Shown one piece after another: positions 11,046 to 21,983 of a DNA stretch of 44,801 nt. The stretch is from Paraglomus occultum (Eukaryota; Glomeromycota; Glomeromycetes; Paraglomerales; Paraglomeraceae), in assembly GCA_910592205.1 (NCBI GenBank), contig CAJVPJ010000100.1, positions 1 to 44,801 of the forward strand. The letters run 5' to 3'. The first letter of the stretch is position 1; each line of letters starts with the position of its first letter. Both the position numbers and the translations under genes were made by a program. The notes under the pieces were generated by a model. The model ran no database searches and was not told the origin of the DNA. It saw nothing but the letters and a program-made list of their open reading frames with translations.

Positions 11046-12130
11046 AAAGCAAATATTATTAATATCTTACAGTACTATTACCAAACTTTTTTTAATGATA
11101 GATGACGTCACAAAACTTACTGATTCCTCGTATCAATCGATGCTTGCTGGGTCGAGGAGTCTGATGCTTGTGATGGAGGTGCTATTTCAAAAAAGAAAAG
11201 TTTTACTTTAGCCAAAACGCGTCATAAAAAGTATTGTATGTCGAGAGTGTTTATTTTCACCTAGTTTACCTTGATTGTCTCGCACCACAGCTCTTCTTCG
11301 CCCTGGCCCTCTAGGTGGATAATCAACCACGGGCGGGAGGGAAGGAAACATCCCTGTTTGAGAAATAACAATACTTGTTTAAATTAAAGAAAAACAAAAA
11401 ACGAATAAATAAATTTAACACGTTTATTTATCTTACCCCGTTGAGGAGGATGATTTCCCCGAGGCACCAAAACAGGTCTATTTCGTGGAAATAACCTATT
11501 CATGGCATTAGTCGCCCTCAAACCCCACGGTGTAATAGGGTGAGAACGTCTTTGCAGCGTTACGGAGACGTAGTCCGCTGGGCGGTTCATTGCCAAATTG
11601 AACCCCCTGAGACTAAGTTCCAGCCTCCGCTCTCTTGCATAGAAAGCTTGAGGAGCAATATGCTCCTCACGCTGCGATATCCAATGAATAGTTACCTGCC
11701 TTCGGTTTTCCCTTTCCTCCTGACGCATTCGCTGGCTATACAAATGCCGGCGCGAAAATCTTCTGGTTTCATCCCACCTCGGCAGGTCTCTCCACCGCTG
11801 ATAATCTTCGAGGCGCCTCGAATAGGCCCGGCGCCTTGCGTTAAAGTGACGGCTCGTCTGCCAGTCACAGTACGCTAGATGTAGACCTAAAAAAAAAACT
11901 GTAAAAAAAAGAATAGAAACGTATGGTTGGTAGTATTCCTGACCCGCAGGAATAGCACCGGTTAGCCAAGAAAATACGACCAAACTAATTAATGCGACCA
12001 GCGCATTAAAATGTCGCCTCCTAATGGAAGCGACAGCGACTTGGACTTGTTCTCCGTCCCTCGCCAGTCGTGCTGACACAACAAAACTCGGAACGAAGAA
12101 AAAAACTTGGGCGCTTGTGTCGTATGCCAT
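10834..12130 (-). CDS. Membrane protein with basic tail and duplicated C-terminal exons
   Basis: Five exons in a fully consistent phase chain: 11437-12130, 11270-11353, 11121-11181, 10964-11041, 10834-10900; 327 residues. The N-terminus is hydrophobic (residues 8-19) and two membrane helices follow (about 41-60 FNALVALISLVVFSWLTGAI and 70-87). After that the protein is strongly basic and rich in Arg and aromatic residues, then Pro-rich. The last two exons each encode QPPQPRRNPPRAARP, and their acceptor sites share TTTGCTTTA upstream, so exon and flanking intron were duplicated together. The cytosolic side, by the positive-inside rule, is probably the long basic tail. No family is recognised; the Pro/Arg-rich tail could bind SH3 or nucleic acid, which is only inference. 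Confidence 0.75.
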
Positions 12131-12385
12131 TGTAAAAGTGCGCTTGTTATCTTTCGCAAGGTAAAAAGCGTAAAGCGCGTTATCTTGTTTACAAGGGCCT
12201 TTTATTATTTTTAGAGTTCACGTGATCTTCCTGATTTGAAAGACGTGATTAGCGCGTTACTATTACGTCAACTACTGCGTAACATTAGAACAATTGACTA
12301 GTTTCTATAATTTCTATTGGCAATAAATAATATTACGTCATACGTTTTGCTCAATCAACTTAATAAGCCGCAGATTTTTACTGTG

Positions 12386-12602
12386 ATGCCCAATGTTATT
12401 CTAAGTCTAATAGGTAAGTTGTTAGAAGTTTATTTAGGTATTAATGAAAGTGATTGTTCCAAATAATTTTTCTTAATTAAATATCGCCTTTCGCGTTTTA
12501 GCATTAAACATATGCTTGCATAGTATCGGAGTTTCTGTCATGTTGCCGCATGTAATGACAAAATTTAATGTCCATATCAACAAATTATTTGTAATTTCGT
12601 GA
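12386..12602 (+). CDS. Possible small hydrophobic protein, two exons
   Basis: ATG at 12386, exon to 12413 with a good donor (GTAAGT), acceptor TTTTAG and second exon 12502-12602; 42 residues, starting MPNVILSLIALNICLHSIG, with one membrane-length hydrophobic segment. It may continue through another intron. No family is recognised and a chance ORF is possible. Confidence 0.25.
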
Positions 12603-12663
12603 ATGATAAGATTCTAGTACAACCTCCTCGTTATTTTTTGAATGGATCAATTTTCAGTGAGAT

Positions 12664-12861
12664 TTATCGCAAAACTTCAGTTGTCCGGAATTTTTTATTA
12701 ATAGCGTCCCAAACTCGTTGCTGATAATAATACCGTGTGTCCTTCATTGTTACTAGATTTGAAAAAGACATAAAGGTACATGTATTCAGTTTTCTATAAT
12801 TGGCAAGAGTGGGCGTAGGCAATGTTCTCACGGTTACAGATTTTCCATAATAATAAGACAT
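12664..12861 (-). CDS. Possible small ORF, 65 residues
   Basis: An ATG-started frame, MSYYYGKSVTVRTLPTPTL at its start and KDTRYYYQQRVWDAINKKF near its end. The Tyr/Lys/Arg-rich composition is protein-like, but no domain, signal or splice partner is seen. It lies alone in a 2.2 kb spacer. Confidence 0.25.
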   Translation of the reverse strand: MSYYYGKSVTVRTLPTPTLANYRKLNTCTFMSFSNLVTMKDTRYYYQQRVWDAINKKFRTTEVLR

Positions 12862-14364
12862 CCAGACGACCGCTTAACTATTAACATGTCACCAAGTTTG
12901 TGTATGCGGTATACGTCCCAGGCACAGTTGAAATTATGGAATGGCTAAGATATTGTAGAAAAAGAAGAGAGGCCAATCAAAGCCTATACACATTTGGGTT
13001 TTGCATAGTGGATTTTCTATTTCTGGTAAAACACCTGACTGAATGAACGGAAACATCTGTAGTTAAATAATTTGCTCCCCTGTTCAACAACGCTATGTCC
13101 ACGACTTGTTTTCTTGCGACAAGTTTAAGTTTATTATTGATATGTGAAAGGAATTTATAGAATTGTGGTGACGTTAGTCACATTAATTACAATAACCTTT
13201 AATTTTGCGAAAATTCATGAAAAACAAAGCAGGTGCGCTCTTTTTTATTTCAAATAATAAACAAACGCGGCTTGCGATTTTCTGATTCCTAATTACATTC
13301 TCGAAACATTCTGCTTTAGACGTTCTACCGTAAATTAGCCTTGAAATGGTATCCTGGCCGCTGTATCGAACGTTGAATGTCTGTTATTATTACTTATGTA
13401 CCGATGTTTACAATTAAAGTATTTATAATTTACTGCTTATGTGTTAATTGGTGTTGGAGACGTGTATTGGAAAACGTGTGTGTGTATACAAGAATGATTA
13501 AAATATATAATGAGTGGTAGTATCACTATTAGTTGTTTTTGTCAGTGATGGAATCTTCCCCCTTCTATCTCGTTTATCTCTTGCTTGTAATTTTTTTTTA
13601 TCTTCTTCGAACTTAGCGGGTTTATAGGTAATCAGTTTTACTCCAAATAGCAGTAAAACAAAGAAAACCACGAAAACGGACTTTAGCTGGCCTGTCACCA
13701 TGTTTCACCCCAGACGTTGAAAGACATGTGTAAATTTTTTACGCGGTTACATATGACACGAAAGTTTATTCGCATATGGAATGTGTTATAAGTTTTAAAT
13801 GACACGTAGGAAAGTTTATTTCAATTAGGTTGATCAAAAAGTCACATTCAAAGTATCGTTATTCAAATTAGTTAACTTACAGCCTCACATAATAAAATGT
13901 TCAAAGTTAGCGTATATGTTGATTATTCAGTATGAAAAAGGATGTCAACGTCCCTCCCTTTTATTATTAAAAGCATGATTAACGTTTCGATTTGTCGAAT
14001 TGCAAAGATGATTCTCTGTAAGGAATCGAATATTGCCCGAACTCAGTCACTGAGAATGTGCCTGTCGAAAATATGTCGAGATTTGATAACTGCGCGATAA
14101 AGTCGATTTCGACATAACTGCTCAATTTAAAGCGGAGTCGACCTTAAACATGAGTTCTCCAAGTGTTATGGTTTGCTCGATACCACTCAATAGACTAGGT
14201 GATCATTTATCGAACATATACAGTGCAATATTGTCACACGCAAACTGGACATCTTGATATTTGATAATCTTAACAACTGCTTTTTTTTTGGTTAGCCTTT
14301 AATGTTAATATAATTATACAACAACTAATACGATTCCCAAAGTCTCCAGGCTTTTTTACTAAAC
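12862..14364. other. Spacer upstream of ARO2
   Basis: Apart from the small ORF at 13498-13701, nothing is supported here. The interval should contain the ARO2 promoter in its right part. No inverted repeats or RNA genes were seen. Confidence 0.4.
13498..13701 (-). CDS. Probable small single-pass membrane protein, 67 residues
   Basis: The frame begins MVTGQLKSVFVVFFVLLLFG: one strong membrane helix at about residues 7-23, followed by a highly charged tail (KKLQARDKRDRRGK) that would lie on the cytosolic or matrix side. The clean layout of short N-terminus, helix and basic tail is that of a real small membrane protein, perhaps of the ER or mitochondrial inner membrane, but I do not recognise the family. 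Confidence 0.4.
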   Translation of the reverse strand: MVTGQLKSVFVVFFVLLLFGVKLITYKPAKFEEDKKKLQARDKRDRRGKIPSLTKTTNSDTTTHYIF

Positions 14365-16017
14365 ATGAGTAGATTTGGGACTTTGTTTCGCGTGACCACT
14401 TACGGTGAGTCGCATTGCAAGTCCGTCGGGTGCATCGTAGACGGATGTCCACCAGGACTACCACTGGTTGAGAGTGATATTCAGAAACAGTTGAACAGAA
14501 GGCGCCCTGGACAAAGTAACTTGACAACACCGGTAAGTGTAATGTTAAAATTCGTCTGTTAGGAAAGCAGGATTTTGATTTACTTTACATCCTTGCACAA
14601 AGTCTATTGATTTTACGACTTTCCCGTTCCTCATAAGCTAGCGCGACGAAAAGGATCAAGTGACAATACTATCAGGAACAGAATTTGGCGTGACGCTGGG
14701 CACTCCAATCGGTTTATCGGTTCCTAACCAAGATCAACGACCGCACGATTATACCGAAACTGACTTCTATCCAAGACCAAGCCATGCTGATTGGACTTAT
14801 CTGCAGAAATATGGCGTAAAAGCTAGCAGCGGAGGTGGTAGAGCATCTGCCAGGGAAACAATCGGTATAGTCTGTCTCTTTCACAGTATTATGGATGTTT
14901 ACAACGGGTTTACTGACGAATCATGGGTCGTGTTCTCTTATGTAGGTCGCGTGGCTGCTGGTACTATTGCCGAAAAATACTTGAAAATGGCTTACGGAGT
15001 AGAAATAGTTGCTTTCGTATCTTCGGTGTCAAGCGTGAAAATGCCGTTTCTTGAGAGTGATGGTGAAGACCTGTTTTCTGACGATTTCGCGCAATTTTTG
15101 AATTCCGTTACGCGTGATGATGTTGATCAACATATTGTAAGATGTCCCGACAAGGATGTTGCTGATAAAATGAGAGAGGTATGATTGATGGTTGAATATT
15201 GATCTAATCTACTTGAGCAAGGTCAGCCTTGCGATGCGTAATCACTATATCGTGTTTAAATTTTTTCTTGCTGAACAGCGTATTCTTGAAGCGAAAAGTA
15301 AAAGTGATTCGGTTGGCGGATCAATAACATGTGTCGTTCGTAATGTTCCGCCTGGGCTTGGGGAACCATGCTTTGATAAATTGGAGGCTGTGCTAGCCCA
15401 TGCAATGCTTTCTCTCCCATCTACCAAAGGATTTGAGATCGGTAGCGGGTTTCGAGGTACCACGTTGTTTGGCCATCAGCATAATGACCCGTGGGTAATG
15501 GGAGCAGACGGAAAACTGGGAACAAAGACAAACCGTTCCGGTGGTATTCAGGTAAATTGATAGAAATTATGTACTAAATATTTGAGATTGATGAATTAAC
15601 ACCAAGTCATTCATCGTTACGCCAGGGTGGTATCACCAATGGAGAACATATATATTTCAGAGTAGCATTTAAACCACCGGCTACAATATCTCAACCACAA
15701 AATACAGCCACGTATGATGGTAAAGACGGCGTTCTTGCCGCTCGTGGTAGGCATGATCCGTGCGTACTACCAAGAGCAGTGCCAATTGTTGAAGCAATGA
15801 CATCGTTGGTGCTTATGGAGTAAGTATGCGGCCAAGCTAGTGCAATAACAAGTTCATGTTGACATATATTCTAAACTTTTCTCTTTCTCTCAGTGCCGTG
15901 TTGATCCAACAGGCTCGCCATACTGCAAGAAAACTCTTGCCGCCTATAACAACTCTGCCGCCTACTATGTTGGGAGCTGTTACCAAATTGGACAAGAATG
16001 AACAAGATGACGAATGA
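14365..16017 (+). CDS. ARO2: Chorismate synthase
   Basis: Catalyses the last step of the shikimate pathway, 5-enolpyruvylshikimate-3-phosphate to chorismate, using reduced FMN; it supplies Phe, Tyr, Trp and folate precursors. Six exons with consistent phase: 14365-14532, 14642-14864, 14946-15178, 15279-15551, 15626-15819, 15894-16017; 404 residues, normal for fungi. The family signatures are all present: [18 protein letters not shown] at residues 14-31, the [10 protein letters not shown] stretch, and [15 protein letters not shown], formed across the exon 4/5 junction, plus the C-terminal [19 protein letters not shown]. The fungal enzyme is usually bifunctional, with its own NADPH-dependent flavin reductase activity. 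The first ATG of the frame is used; homologues start at the same place. Transcription runs towards LHS1, with only 170 bases between stop codons. Confidence 0.97.
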
Positions 16018-16187
16018 AGTCTATACTATATATCAATAGATTTACTATAAGACAGAATCAAACAGTTTATGATGAACAAAAGTAAATTTGAAACTGACAT
16101 TTTATCAGTAATTTATTAATTCTATTGTCTATATTATCAGCAGTTAATATAACTGATATCAGTAATACGTTATACGTAAAGACAACA

Positions 16188-19100
16188 TTAGAGCTCGTCG
16201 TGTGAATCCGGGGTTGGAGAACTTTGTGTTTCGGTGGGGGCAGTTTCTTCCTGAGTATCTGATGAACTTTCCGACTCCTTAGCTGAATCTTCGTCTGAAC
16301 CCTCGTCTGGTGGTGGAACTGTGGTTGCTTGTGCCTTGGGCTTATTTGGCCGCTTTTTTCCCAATAATGCCTTGACACCACGATCTACTTCCAGATACAT
16401 GTTTTTTATATCGGCCACAGTTATACTAGGCTCATCCCATGATGGAATCTCGGACTGTTTAGCAAGTCTATGATTGAGATGCTCCTCAGTGCTATCACAG
16501 AGGCGGGTAAGTTCCTGAAGTTCTTCATCGGTGTGATACCGTTCATCTTCACTCATGCCGGTTATCTTTGTGACCAACTCACGGGCTGCTTGGATTATGC
16601 CTCTGGCGGCCTCTACTTGCTTTGGTCTTTCTAACAGCTCTGTTCGTCTCATTGCTATTGGTTTTTCAAGCGCTCTGATTATACAGAGATTTGCTATGAA
16701 TATAACGCTTAAATCATCCATCATGAACAAGACAACACGCGTTATTACTCACCGAAGATCTGCAAGTCGTGATTTTAACTCTTCCGTTGGCGCTGTCTCG
16801 CCATCCTCATATAGCCAATCAGATATTTTCGACAGTTTATCTGCCAATTCATTTCTCTGATCGTCATTACTCACTTGAATAACCAAATCATCGTAAAGGA
16901 AATTCTGAAGACTATATGTAAACGCCTCGAGGCTATTTCTAGCTTCCTCACGTGCTTTACGTATTTCATCGGCTTTATCCATAACGTGAAGTCTTTTTGG
17001 TAAAAGTTCAAAATGAACGATAAATTAATCATCTACCGTTTACGTGTTTACGTGATACCGCAGTGTCATCTTGTTGAACTTGCCTGGTAATAATTGATTG
17101 CTTTTCGTCCTCCTTCATAGGTGGAATCCCAATATATTCAACGTCTAATTTTAGACCTATTGGCTCCAATTTCGTCTGAGCTGTATCCTGCGTCTCGGGT
17201 GTGCCCGAAGATGCCGTTGAGTTTTCAGTCGCATCGTTAGAATCATTCGCACTTTCCTAGAATTATATAGATATGAGTGCTATAAGCATAGCAAGGTTGT
17301 TTGCTGATATCAATTATAATCTACCTCGGGATTGGGAACTTCTTTCACTGTTTCGTCTGTGTCATTAGAATGTATTCCAAAAAATGATTTAAATTTATCT
17401 AATAATATTATCAACATCATTAAAGAAACATATTAAAAGCACTATCTGTAATCTAAGACGAACACAATAGATAATTTACCTGTTAACGAGGGTTCATCGA
17501 TTTCGGCAAAGGCCTCACTGATAGTAACCAAACCAGAGTTTGACAACTGTATACCAGCTCTAATTTTATGCTTGGCAGCGGCATTCGCGTCTTTGAACTG
17601 TGCTAATGCATCGGCTAATCCAGAGACTTTGGCCAATGCAATTTCCGTAGGGTTAACGTTCGTCTCACTACCAAGGACATGTTTGTATTTCAAGGTGAAA
17701 TCAAAATCGCTCGTTCGCTTGAAGTTCACCAGCTTACGTGCGCCCAACGGCGATTGGTCTTTGAATACTGTATTAAAGACTTTGCTTTGCGATGGATCTG
17801 AATAATAAAAAACAATATGTTGGACATACAAACAAGTAAGTACCTGAACTAGTTCACGAAATACGTACGTACACTTGTCAGATCGTATCGTCAAAGCTTG
17901 ATAAGCCAATGCTATGACAAAGGGAAAAAGTCAATTTCTGTTCAAAATGACTTGGTTTGATTGTCACATCGGACATGTAAACTTACAAGTTAATGTTAAT
18001 TCTCATTAAGCTGAAGCATTAGGGATATGTATTACGCAAAGTTATCGGCTTATCAAGCTTTGACTGTGCTGAGAAGCGAAACTTATCCGTACCATCGGGA
18101 GTTTCTTGTGGTTCTGGTGGATAACCAACTTCAATTGCATACGGAGTGATATCTTTAATTCTAACCTCCTGGCCTCTAAATCCGCGACTCAACGATGCCG
18201 CTCGGAACACAGCTCCTAATACATACAAATGCGGTACAATCAATCATACTATCATATAAGAATCGGCAAACATATGCAATTACCTAAAGCAGCAGCTTCG
18301 TCTCCGTTCACACTACGTGCGATCTTATCCCTGATAAAAAATCGACAAATTAGGCTTGCGTTACTAAACACAAGGTAGAAATTAACGCCAAAAAACTTAC
18401 TCTCCTACAGCGTTATTCAACGCGTTTTGTACGGCGGGGACACGTACACCTCCCCCAACCACGATCACAGCCTGTATATCCGCCTAAATTTAAGATCAAA
18501 TCATGAGAATTCCTGTTTCATATTAGCAAAAAAACAGCACTACTTACCAATGTCATTTGAGCTTTACTCAACGCAATTTCAATAGGTTTATTTACACGGA
18601 CCACCAAATCTTCAATCAATGATTCGAATTCTTCTCTAGTTATACGAATGCGGAAATCAAGATTTTCATGCAAGTTTTCGACCTATACGCGCGTGAGAAA
18701 AAAAACAAACCATAAGCTACTCCATCCGTAACACGTGCTCGTTTCAACTATATTTCCTTTTCACTAACCGAGGCCACAGTTGCTTTATTTGCACTTAGAA
18801 TCTTTTTTACTCTGTTGGCTTCTTTAAGTAATTTGATCATTGCCCTCGGTGAACTAAACACGGAAGTTGTTAATTTGTCCTGGTACGCTTTCTCAAATTC
18901 GGTTGCCAGATGTTTGCGTAGCCTCATATCGAATGCCTGACCACCAAGCGTTCGATCATATCCGATTGATTTGACTTCCAGATCTACCGCAGTTCTATCA
19001 TATCGACCTTCCTTGACAACAACTCGCTTAAAAGATATCAAGCTTGCGACTGTATTTCCAGCTCCCATGTCATAATATATATAGTACTGGGGTTGTTCCG

Positions 19101-20055
19101 TCAACGATTTTGCACGCGTCGATATGTAATTAAGGGCAACTGAAAAGTGAAATTACGTTACTCAATATGCAAATTATTGTAATGTAATAATAACATTCTA
19201 GTGCCATCAATATTGAAACATTATATCATGTCATAAAGTTTCTCACCAGCTGTTTCATCATGTATCAATTCAAGCACATTCAGATCAGCTAAATTCGCAG
19301 CATCCAGAATAGCTCGGCGCTCAAATTGGTTGAAGAACGGAGGAATCTTGTTGCAATTTGACGTTATATAAACGACGAGATGTTAGATAAAAACGTGTCA
19401 ATTGATCTCTGTCAAAGTCACCACGAATCGGCATATTTACCGTTATGACAACATCTCTGATAGTTTCCCCCGCTATATGTTCAGCTTGTGCTTTTGCACG
19501 AGAGAACAGCATAGCTATTAGCTCCTCGACACCAAAAACTGTTGTATCATTGTGTTGAAATGCAACAGTATTTCGTATGGGATCTGCAATCATTTTATTG
19601 TCAAACATTTCCCGATACTGCTTGGCATCTTCGTCATCAAATGTTTTCCCAATGACATTCTTCAAGCTGAAATATGTGTTTAACGGATACCGTAATCCCT
19701 ATGTATAAACATGATGAATCACGTGAGCTTTCATACAAAACATCCCCCTCACACTAGTATGTCAGTAAGACACGACTTGTTCGCCTCAGCATATTACACA
19801 TACAAGAGCGTAGGAATCGAGCCCATACGATCTCACGTCACCGCGCACAGTCAATATCGATGGTGTTTTTCTTTTCGAGTCACTATTCAGTACGATTTCA
19901 AGCGACTGTGCCGGTCTAATTAAACCCACTTTGAACCAGTCCGTGCCATAGTCTATGGACATGAGTGCAGCCTCACATTCACATATAAAAATAGTTGAGA
20001 GCGCTATCAGCAGCAGAGTGCCGATAACACTAGATAAAAGTCCGTTTACGCGCAT
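16188..20055 (-). CDS. LHS1: ER Hsp70-like chaperone LHS1/GRP170 (HYOU1)
   Basis: ER-lumen chaperone of the Hsp110/GRP170 group; it is the nucleotide-exchange factor for BiP/Kar2 and acts in translocation and folding. Thirteen exons: 19804-20055, 19441-19698, 19247-19346, 18769-19139, 18548-18682, 18401-18483, 18284-18330, 18036-18215, 17480-17797, 17325-17398, 17084-17256, 16753-16992, 16188-16674; 905 residues. Visible features are an N-terminal signal peptide (GTLLLIALSTIFICECEA), the nucleotide-binding start SIDYGTDWFKVGLI, IPPFFNQFERRAILDAANL, VVGGGVRVPAVQNAL, VNGDEAAALGAVFRAASL, an acidic low-complexity insert, a helical C-domain and a terminal HDEL retention signal. The intron after exon 11 is GC-AG, with the ideal donor AG|GCAAGT; the others are GT-AG. 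It is divergent from the GUCD1-like gene across 249 bases, so the two may share a promoter region. Confidence 0.95.
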
Positions 20056-20196
20056 GATGAGTTAGAGTGATTGCATATCTGTTCACCGAATTGAATTCGA
20101 TTTATACAAGAACCTTTCTCGTTTTTAACGTTGTGTTGTTTGATTTTGATTGGCTGATACGAATAGACAGTTGGAAATGCCTATCAGCAAGCAGGG

Positions 20197-20201
20197 TTAT
20201 C

Positions 20202-20237
<36 letters not shown>

Positions 20238-20266
20238 CTTATTATTATTCTTATTATTATTATTAC
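20197..20266 (+). repeat. Microsatellite (TTATCA)n then (TTA)n
   Basis: About four TTATCA/ATTATC units pass into TTATTATTATTC-type trinucleotide runs. It lies in the divergent promoter interval between LHS1 and the GUCD1-like gene, so length variation could affect either promoter. Confidence 0.85.
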
Positions 20267-20304
20267 TGCTATTACTACAAACTTTGTCAATACATACGTT
20301 TGAA

Positions 20305-21684
20305 ATGAATTGCAGAAATTACGAAGACAGCCACGGACAGGTGATAAAGAAGTAAGTCTTATGATAACACATTTCACATTTGTATTCGGGACAATACGCT
20401 AACAATTACAAGTTCTCTTGACATTCCTCACGTTATGCAGGAAGACTCTTTTGACTGTGGACTCGCTTGTGTCTGCATGATATTACGCGGGTTAGGACAG
20501 CATGACATTACGGTAGCCAACATGCATGAGGCAGTTTCCATGTCGACGAGTATTTGGACAATAGACCTGGTAAGCTTTTGCAGAGAAACATGTGACGGGG
20601 AACGTTCAAGCCGAGAATTCTCTGATTTTGTTAGACAACTTTTACAACGGAATTGTATTAGAACAAGTATTTTAAAAGCAAGCCTTTTTTCATATTCACT
20701 AAACTATAAACTGTTCTAGCCAGTAGCACTGGAAATTAAAACGTATTCTCGTTTCTGTCACACACAATTAACCCCGTTTTCCACAGGCCTTTCTCTTACG
20801 ATCCTATGCACCGGATTTGGATTTTACATTATATACATCCTTCACAGGCGCGAGAACACAGCATCGAACGAGTAAATTCTATCGTACATGTACTTAAGAC
20901 ACTGTTTTGATACTGTTAATAAGCACACATTTTTAGTGAGGAATGAAAGTGGCGTTGATTGAGACTGGATACATTCCCCTCTCTTTTCTTTTTATCTTGT
21001 TGTGCGTCGACCATAAGCGTTCGATGAAGACGAGCAGAGGGTAAATCATTTATTTGACATTGCTCAGGATTCTCGTGTAAAGACTGTGAGAATGTATGTA
21101 TGATGTCTGCGGTATGATCGATGCGATTTTGATTCCTAATTAAATTGTGTTTGTGAATAATAGGATATTGTCATTGGATGACTTTCGCAAGCTCCTTCGC
21201 TCGTCAAGCTTTACAATCATTGCTCTGGTAAATTCCAGGTTAATACGATGTCGATTGTGTCAGGTGAATGTCGAAAATTGCCATTAAAGAGAGAAAGGTG
21301 CTTCTTTAGAGTTGGTATATCAGTTTAAAGTTGACATTCTTTACGTATCGATAATTAGCAACATCAATTATGTTATCAACCGCTTCTTGAAGTATTTAAT
21401 TCTTTTCTAGAATTCTGGAACGGTAACGGTTATGCAGGTATGTGGCGTGAATGTCTTTTTTTTTTTCACTGATTACCCATTCCATTACGAGATTCTCATT
21501 TTTCAACCAATTGTTTAAAGGTCACTTTATCGTCCTCGTTAGCTTTGATCCAAAAACCGACTCATTCATTTATAGAGATCCTGGCGTTATCGATGAAGAT
21601 TGTATGATTACTGCGAGAAATTTTGAAGTTGCTCGTCGATCACCCGGAACAGATGAAGATTGCATAGTTATCAAGCTGTTGTAG
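20305..21684 (+). CDS. GUCD1-like protein (guanylyl-cyclase-domain-containing family, C39-peptidase-like fold)
   Basis: Exons: 20305-20351, 20413-20569, 20787-20889, 21018-21093, 21164-about 21263, a segment ending at 21437, and 21521-21684. The first block is IPHVMQEDSFDCGLACVC, the conserved start with the papain-like Cys; later blocks are SYAPDLDF, FDEDEQRVNHLF, LSLDDFRKLL, GHFIVLVSFD with the His, and YRDPGV followed by RRSPGTDEDCIVI at the C-terminus. These match the human GUCD1 and plant guanylyl cyclase 1 family in order and spacing. Despite the family name, cyclase activity is doubtful; the fold is that of cysteine peptidases of the C39 type. The joint between exons 5 and 6 is not settled: FWNGNGYAGHFIV must be read from about 21413, and no standard donor fits it cleanly. 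Confidence 0.82.
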
Positions 21685-21983
21685 AAACTGATATTTGTCA
21701 ATTTTGTATACAGCGTCGGTATAATAATAATAGAAGAACACACTAAAGTAATTCTAATAACTTCTCATACTTTTTTAATGCATTTAAGTCAACATTAATT
21801 ACAAAATAAATTCTCTTCACCCCCCAAGAATAGACAAATGTTTTTTTAAATTCCTTTTTTTATACTAGCGTTTATCATATACAAAGACGAACATTCCTCA
21901 TCAACTACCATAGAATCATATATTATTATAATTTGATAATACCTATATGATTAATATTCCTAAACTTCCTGGTCCTTAATTTC

